The translations under genes were made by a program, and so were the position numbers. The notes under the pieces were generated by a model. That model was not told where the DNA came from and searched no databases. It was given only the letters and a program-made list of their open reading frames with translations. This document shows positions 14,531-17,748 of a stretch of 17,748 nucleotides of DNA, piece by piece. The DNA comes from Acetofilamentum sp. Lineage in GTDB: Bacteria; Bacteroidota; Bacteroidia; Bacteroidales; DTU049. Numbering within the stretch: the stretch's first letter is position 1; every line of letters starts with the position of its first letter. The stretch is taken from positions 1-17,748 of the forward strand of contig DYON01000022.1 of the NCBI GenBank assembly GCA_020720525.1. The letters run 5' to 3'.

Positions 14531-15125
14531 TTTTCTAGAGAATCTTGATAGAAAATTGTTCTTGCTGATAAATGGTTTCCACTCGGAACCAGCCGACTGG
14601 TTTTTTTATTATGTGAGCCAAAAATTCACATGGGTTCCTTTCTATGCACTGTTGCTTTTTATGTGCATCAAAGTGCTGAAAAAACAATGGTGGCTTGTGC
14701 TCATATTTATTCCATTGCTAATCACAGCCACAGACCAAATTTCTGTACATCTTTTCAAAAATATGTTTTTGCGCTATCGCCCTTGCCAGAATCTTGAATT
14801 AAAAGATCAAGTTCATTTGGTTCGCGATTATTGCGGTGGAAAATATGGTTTCATTTCTTCGCATGCGGCAAACACTTTTGGGCTGGCCATGTTTGTATGG
14901 TTGCTCCTTCGTAAATCGTTCCGATATTGGGGCTGGATTTTATTTGTAGGTTTTGCTGGGATAACAGCATATAGCCGCGTTTATCTTGGAGCCCACTATC
15001 CTGCCGATGTAGCTGTAGGTGCTCTTCTTGGAGTGTCGCTTGGATTTTTGTTTTATTTCTTTTTTCAACGGATTCGACGCAAACTTTCTCCAAATTCAGA
15101 TGCGATAATCAGACGCGATAAATAG
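14523..15125 (+). CDS. PAP2-superfamily membrane phosphatase
   Basis: A 200-residue polytopic protein with about five or six membrane segments, of the type that dephosphorylates membrane lipids such as undecaprenyl pyrophosphate or phosphatidylglycerol phosphate on the outer face of the inner membrane. The three catalytic motifs are complete: KNMFLRYRP (79-87, the KxxxxxxRP motif), SSHA (112-115, in place of PSGH) and SRVYLGAHYPAD (151-162, the SRxxxxxHxxxD motif with His158 and Asp162). The substrate is not evident. It starts inside the obg stop region (8-bp overlap) and is the last gene of the operon; the heptamer repeat array begins 24 bp downstream. Confidence 0.93.
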   Translation: MISFLENLDRKLFLLINGFHSEPADWFFYYVSQKFTWVPFYALLLFMCIKVLKKQWWLVLIFIPLLITATDQISVHLFKNMFLRYRPCQNLELKDQVHLVRDYCGGKYGFISSHAANTFGLAMFVWLLLRKSFRYWGWILFVGFAGITAYSRVYLGAHYPADVAVGALLGVSLGFLFYFFFQRIRRKLSPNSDAIIRRDK

Positions 15126-15148
15126 CGTCTCTATAATTAACAATTAAC

Positions 15149-15246
15149 ACTTACCACTGTCCACTGAAAACTGTCAACTGACAACTGACCACTGACCACT
15201 GACCACTGACTACTGACTACTGACAACTCATTACTGACAACTCATT
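15149..15246. repeat. Heptamer tandem repeat array, 14 units
   Basis: Fourteen consecutive 7-bp units with consensus ACTGACN: ACTTACC, ACTGTCC, ACTGAAA, ACTGTCA, ACTGACA, three ACTGACC, two ACTGACT, ACTGACA, ACTCATT, ACTGACA, ACTCATT. The register is kept over 98 bp with no indel. The centre is perfect and the edges are diverged. The array fills the spacer between the convergent PAP2 and pgk genes, and its last unit provides the first two plus-strand bases (15245-15246) of the pgk stop codon. There is no dyad symmetry, so it is not a hairpin terminator; units are far too short for CRISPR. Confidence 0.92.
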
Positions 15247-16537
15247 ACCCGCTACCAAGCAGCGCCTTCACCGGCTCAAGTCCATAAGCTGTTCCCTGTT
15301 CAATAGCTTTTAGCACCGCACCGCCACCCGTGAAAATGTAATATTTCGGATTATCTATGGCCATAATGTAGAGACCCGGCAACAAACGCTTCAATTCCTG
15401 CATGGTGTCGCCTCCGCCATAAAGTTTTACGGCATCGCAATTTTGGTCAATCAGCTCATCAAGTGCAATGGTGCCTTCGTTAAAATGTGGTGTGAAACCC
15501 ATGACCGCATTGACGAAAATGGTATGTGCTCCATGAAAAATATCGAGTACGCTTTTTTCGGCAAACGACTCGCGAGCAACATCGAGAATATAGTTCAGTT
15601 TTGTGCCTTTTTGAAGCTTACGAATATCGTGGGTTCTGTATTTCCCTTTTTTTCGTCCGTCGAGCGTGTCCGACTCAACAATATAGGGCAATTCAACGAG
15701 CTTATCTGGGTGTTTTGCAGCAAACTTCACAAAGCGGTTGGCATGAGCAATATCTTCTTGGTCGAGGCCTTTAATTTCGAAGCCATACTTGGCTGCCAGA
15801 TAAGCATTGTAGATAACGCCTCCGAGTACCAGGTGATCCGATTTTTCGAGCAAAGTAAACAAGCTGTCAATTTTGGTATCAAATTTAGAACCGGCCACAA
15901 CAGTTACAAAAGGTTTTTGAGGTTTAAAAATGCGATCGAGGTTTTGAATTTCTTTCTGCAACAGAAATCCAGCATACGATGGCAGGTATTGTGTGATGCC
16001 AACTGTTGAGGCATGAGGTTGCCACGAGCCAAAAGCATCGTTAACGAAAATGTCGGCCAAGCCAGCCAATTGGTAAGCAAAGCGATTGGCAGCTTCGCCT
16101 TTGGCCTCTTCGCCCGAAAACCAGCGTGTGTTGGGCAGGTAAATACCGTCGATTCGGTCTTCGCGTAGGTCGCGAATGAGGTGATTTACAGAGGTTTCGA
16201 TGCCAGTATAGCCCTTGTCGGCATCTGGCAAAAATTCAGGAATGGCAAATTTTACATGCAACTTGTTTTCGAAATACTCTACAATAGGTTTCACAGATGT
16301 TTCTTCGTTGATGATAATGGCGCCTGATTTTTTGTCTTTGGGTCGTCCCACATGCGACATCAAAATGAGTTTTCCTCCGCGTGAAACGATGTAATACAGC
16401 GTTCCCAATGTAGCATCGATGCGATAAGGGTCATGAATAAGTCCTTTTTTCACCACATTGTGGTCAACGCGAACCAGCACAACTTTACCTTTCAAATCGG
16501 CTTCTTGTAGCAATGGCAGTTTGGTAGATGATTTCAT
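15245..16537 (-). CDS. pgk: Divergent phosphoglycerate kinase
   Basis: Glycolytic enzyme that exchanges phosphate between 1,3-bisphosphoglycerate and ADP. At 430 residues it is slightly longer than typical (about 395). Conserved: VRVDHN (22-27, Asp25/Asn27; usually RVDFN), Arg39, SHVGRPK (61-67), NTRW with Arg138, VNDAFG (165-170), GSKFDTKI (216-223) with Lys218, YGGGDT (373-378) and TGGGA (403-407). Unusual: after NDAFG the sequence is SWQPHASTVG where typical PGKs have TAHRAHASTVG, so the HR pair, including one of the substrate-binding arginines, is missing along with one residue. The start at 16537 (MKSSTKLP) fits the family; the upstream ATG at 16609 adds 24 unrelated residues. It may be a separate PGK subfamily. 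Confidence 0.9.
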   Translation of the reverse strand: MKSSTKLPLLQEADLKGKVVLVRVDHNVVKKGLIHDPYRIDATLGTLYYIVSRGGKLILMSHVGRPKDKKSGAIIINEETSVKPIVEYFENKLHVKFAIPEFLPDADKGYTGIETSVNHLIRDLREDRIDGIYLPNTRWFSGEEAKGEAANRFAYQLAGLADIFVNDAFGSWQPHASTVGITQYLPSYAGFLLQKEIQNLDRIFKPQKPFVTVVAGSKFDTKIDSLFTLLEKSDHLVLGGVIYNAYLAAKYGFEIKGLDQEDIAHANRFVKFAAKHPDKLVELPYIVESDTLDGRKKGKYRTHDIRKLQKGTKLNYILDVARESFAEKSVLDIFHGAHTIFVNAVMGFTPHFNEGTIALDELIDQNCDAVKLYGGGDTMQELKRLLPGLYIMAIDNPKYYIFTGGGAVLKAIEQGTAYGLEPVKALLGSG

Positions 16538-16609
16538 GGAAATTCTGTTTTGAATAGGTAAAATTAATAAATCGTATGAAATGCCGATAAGAATTTCAGA
16601 ATAAAACAA

Positions 16610-16617
16610 TACATTTG
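16610..16617 (+). promoter_or_regulatory. -7 box for the single-pass membrane protein gene
   Basis: TACATTTG fits TAnnTTTG and lies 19 nt before the ATG at 16637, in the spacer divergent from pgk. No clear TTTG is present at -33. Confidence 0.4.
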
Positions 16618-16636
16618 TAATTCATAAAACCAAATT

Positions 16637-17113
16637 ATGGAAACTCAACCTGTTGAACCTACTGCTCCTGTAGTTGTTGAAAAGCCCCAAAAAAAATCCA
16701 AAATCTGGATTATCATAGGTTTTGTTGTACTTTTAGGCGTCATTGTACTGCTTTTTATCAATAACTCAACCCAGAGCAAAAAACATCAGGAAGAGATTGT
16801 AGCTCTTCAAGTTCAGTATCAAAACGATTTGAATCGATTGGGACGAGCCAACGTTACCATCGACAGTCTTTTCAAGGTGGCCTACCATCTCGAAAAGTAT
16901 CGTGGGCTGGTCGAAGCTGGTTACACCCGCGACTCATCACGCATTGCCATTCCACATTATGTTGGCGATGTGGTAATGCTAAAAGTCGATAGTTCGAGAG
17001 TGGTTATAACCGATATTGTTGTTGGTGGAAGCCAATTTGAATACTACGTGCGTTATCGGGTGCAGCACAAAGACAGAGCCATCGAAGAAGTGGCTCCGGA
17101 AATGATTTTCTGA
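16637..17113 (+). CDS. Single-pass membrane protein of unknown function with coiled coil
   Basis: A 158-residue protein I do not recognise. Order of parts: a Pro/Val/Glu-rich cytoplasmic tail (1-18), a basic patch (KKSK, 19-22), one membrane helix (23-41, WIIIGFVVLLGVIVLLFI), then a heptad-like helical region (about 45-95, KKHQEEIVALQVQYQNDLNRL) that could form a coiled coil, and a beta-rich C-terminal domain (about 105-158) with repeated Val-rich strands (GDVVMLKVDSSRVVITDIVV). The topology predicts the C-terminal part in the periplasm. The gene is 31 bp upstream of a broken beta-barrel-like gene on the same strand; they may once have formed a unit. Confidence 0.8.
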   Translation: METQPVEPTAPVVVEKPQKKSKIWIIIGFVVLLGVIVLLFINNSTQSKKHQEEIVALQVQYQNDLNRLGRANVTIDSLFKVAYHLEKYRGLVEAGYTRDSSRIAIPHYVGDVVMLKVDSSRVVITDIVVGGSQFEYYVRYRVQHKDRAIEEVAPEMIF

Positions 17114-17144
17114 ACGATTAATAGTTACACGTAGTTTCAAAAAA

Positions 17145-17748
17145 GTGAAATTGATTTTTTGAAATATTTTGATTGGATTGTTGTTTGCGCCTGTGTTTGC
17201 CAATGCGCAAAACTCATTTTTCACCATTGGCTACAATCTCGAAAAATACCAAAACACCGACCCTTTTTAGTTGGTGCTCGACGATTTTAATGCATATTTT
17301 TCTCAATCAGGCAGTTCTCTCGATCTAGCTTTTAAAAGTCCTGAAATTTCGCAGGGCTTAACTGTTGGAATAAAAAGCAACTCGAAATGGATAAGCGGTG
17401 GAATTGATCTCCATTTTCGGCGATTGATTGACAAAGCAATTGGTTACGACTCGCTGGGGAATGAATATTACAGAAAAATAAAGTTCACTCACAATGGTTT
17501 TGGTTTTTTTCAATCTAAATTTCATACATGCGGAAAAGTTTAGGGTTGGTACTGGATTCAGTTTCAATATGGAACAGCTTTTTGGATTAGTAAAACGTAC
17601 CAACAACTGGACGTATTGATTTGATAAGCCAACCGATAAGTTTCTACTTTCGGGCTCGGCAAGATTCATGATTTCTTTTGGTGGCGAAAAATGCAATTTC
17701 GACATTATCCCTTTTTATACCTTGCCATTTTGGAATGTGAATGTTGCT
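17145..17748 (+). pseudogene. Decayed outer-membrane beta-barrel-like gene, runs off the window
   Basis: From GTG 17145 a signal-peptide-like sequence can be followed (VKLIF, stop, NILIGLLFAPVFANAQN), then FTIGYNLEKYQ and a long, aromatic, beta-rich stretch with alternating strands. It is interrupted by TGA at 17160-17162 and TAG at 17268-17270. At a run of seven T (17504-17510) the frame shifts by one; reading on in the new frame gives NLNFIHAEKFRVGTGFSFN, then a TGA at 17617-17619 and an open frame to the window end (ISFGGEKCNFDIIPFYTLPF). The secretion signal and strand pattern suggest an outer-membrane beta-barrel protein, but no named family is identified. Three stops and a frameshift make this a pseudogene. 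The original start was perhaps ATG changed to GTG. Confidence 0.75.

Noticed and set aside
15149..15246. Heptamer array as a CRISPR
   Set aside because: Units are 7 bp and contiguous without spacers.
15443..16009. 188-codon plus-strand ORF opposite pgk
   Set aside because: Antisense shadow of pgk, which carries all family motifs.

Overview
The window looks like chromosomal DNA from a member of the Bacteroidota. The evidence is a moderately AT-rich base composition, genes with no clear Shine-Dalgarno sequence, repeated TAnnTTTG boxes (the Bacteroidota -7 promoter element) just upstream of genes, the long insert-containing form of IspG, a DUF4783 gene directly before nadC, and an Obg with the SKxD variant of the G4 motif. 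No rRNA, tRNA or CRISPR array was seen. Genus or species cannot be given from this window.

Layout. 1-142: 5' end of a truncated minus-strand gene with a CPYC motif, possibly a transposase, behind a good -7 box; 143-495 is non-coding, with a possible insertion-sequence end near 484. 496-3352: a minus-strand cluster of a small lipoprotein, a small secreted protein, ispG (isoprenoid MEP pathway) and a HAD phosphatase overlapping ispG. 3473-5977: a plus-strand pair of envelope glycosyltransferases (GT9 heptosyltransferase-like and GT39/ArnT-like). 5981-6451: rlmH on the minus strand. 6530-9545: a plus-strand run of DUF4783, nadC, YihY/BrkB and a class III-like PPK2. 9584-10408: a short-chain dehydrogenase pseudogene with three lesions. 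10550-11056: a lipoprotein with a short collagen-like linker, then a clear terminator. 11227-15125: a tightly packed plus-strand operon hpt - adk/adk fusion - adk - obg - PAP2 phosphatase. 15149-15246: a 14-unit heptamer tandem array whose last unit supplies part of the stop codon of a divergent pgk (15245-16537, minus). 16637-17748: a single-pass membrane protein followed by a decayed outer-membrane beta-barrel-like gene that runs off the window.

The most unusual feature is the adenylate kinase array. Three adenylate kinase modules lie in a row: two fused in one 390-residue protein, the third as its own gene 2 bp downstream. Modules 1 and 3 keep the AMP-site and lid residues. The middle module keeps its P-loop but has lost the Asp and Arg of the DGFPR motif (KGFPL), which suggests a pseudo-enzyme domain with a regulatory or structural role. 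The PGK is also divergent: it lacks the usual HRAH motif. Two multiply broken genes show ongoing gene loss in this genome.
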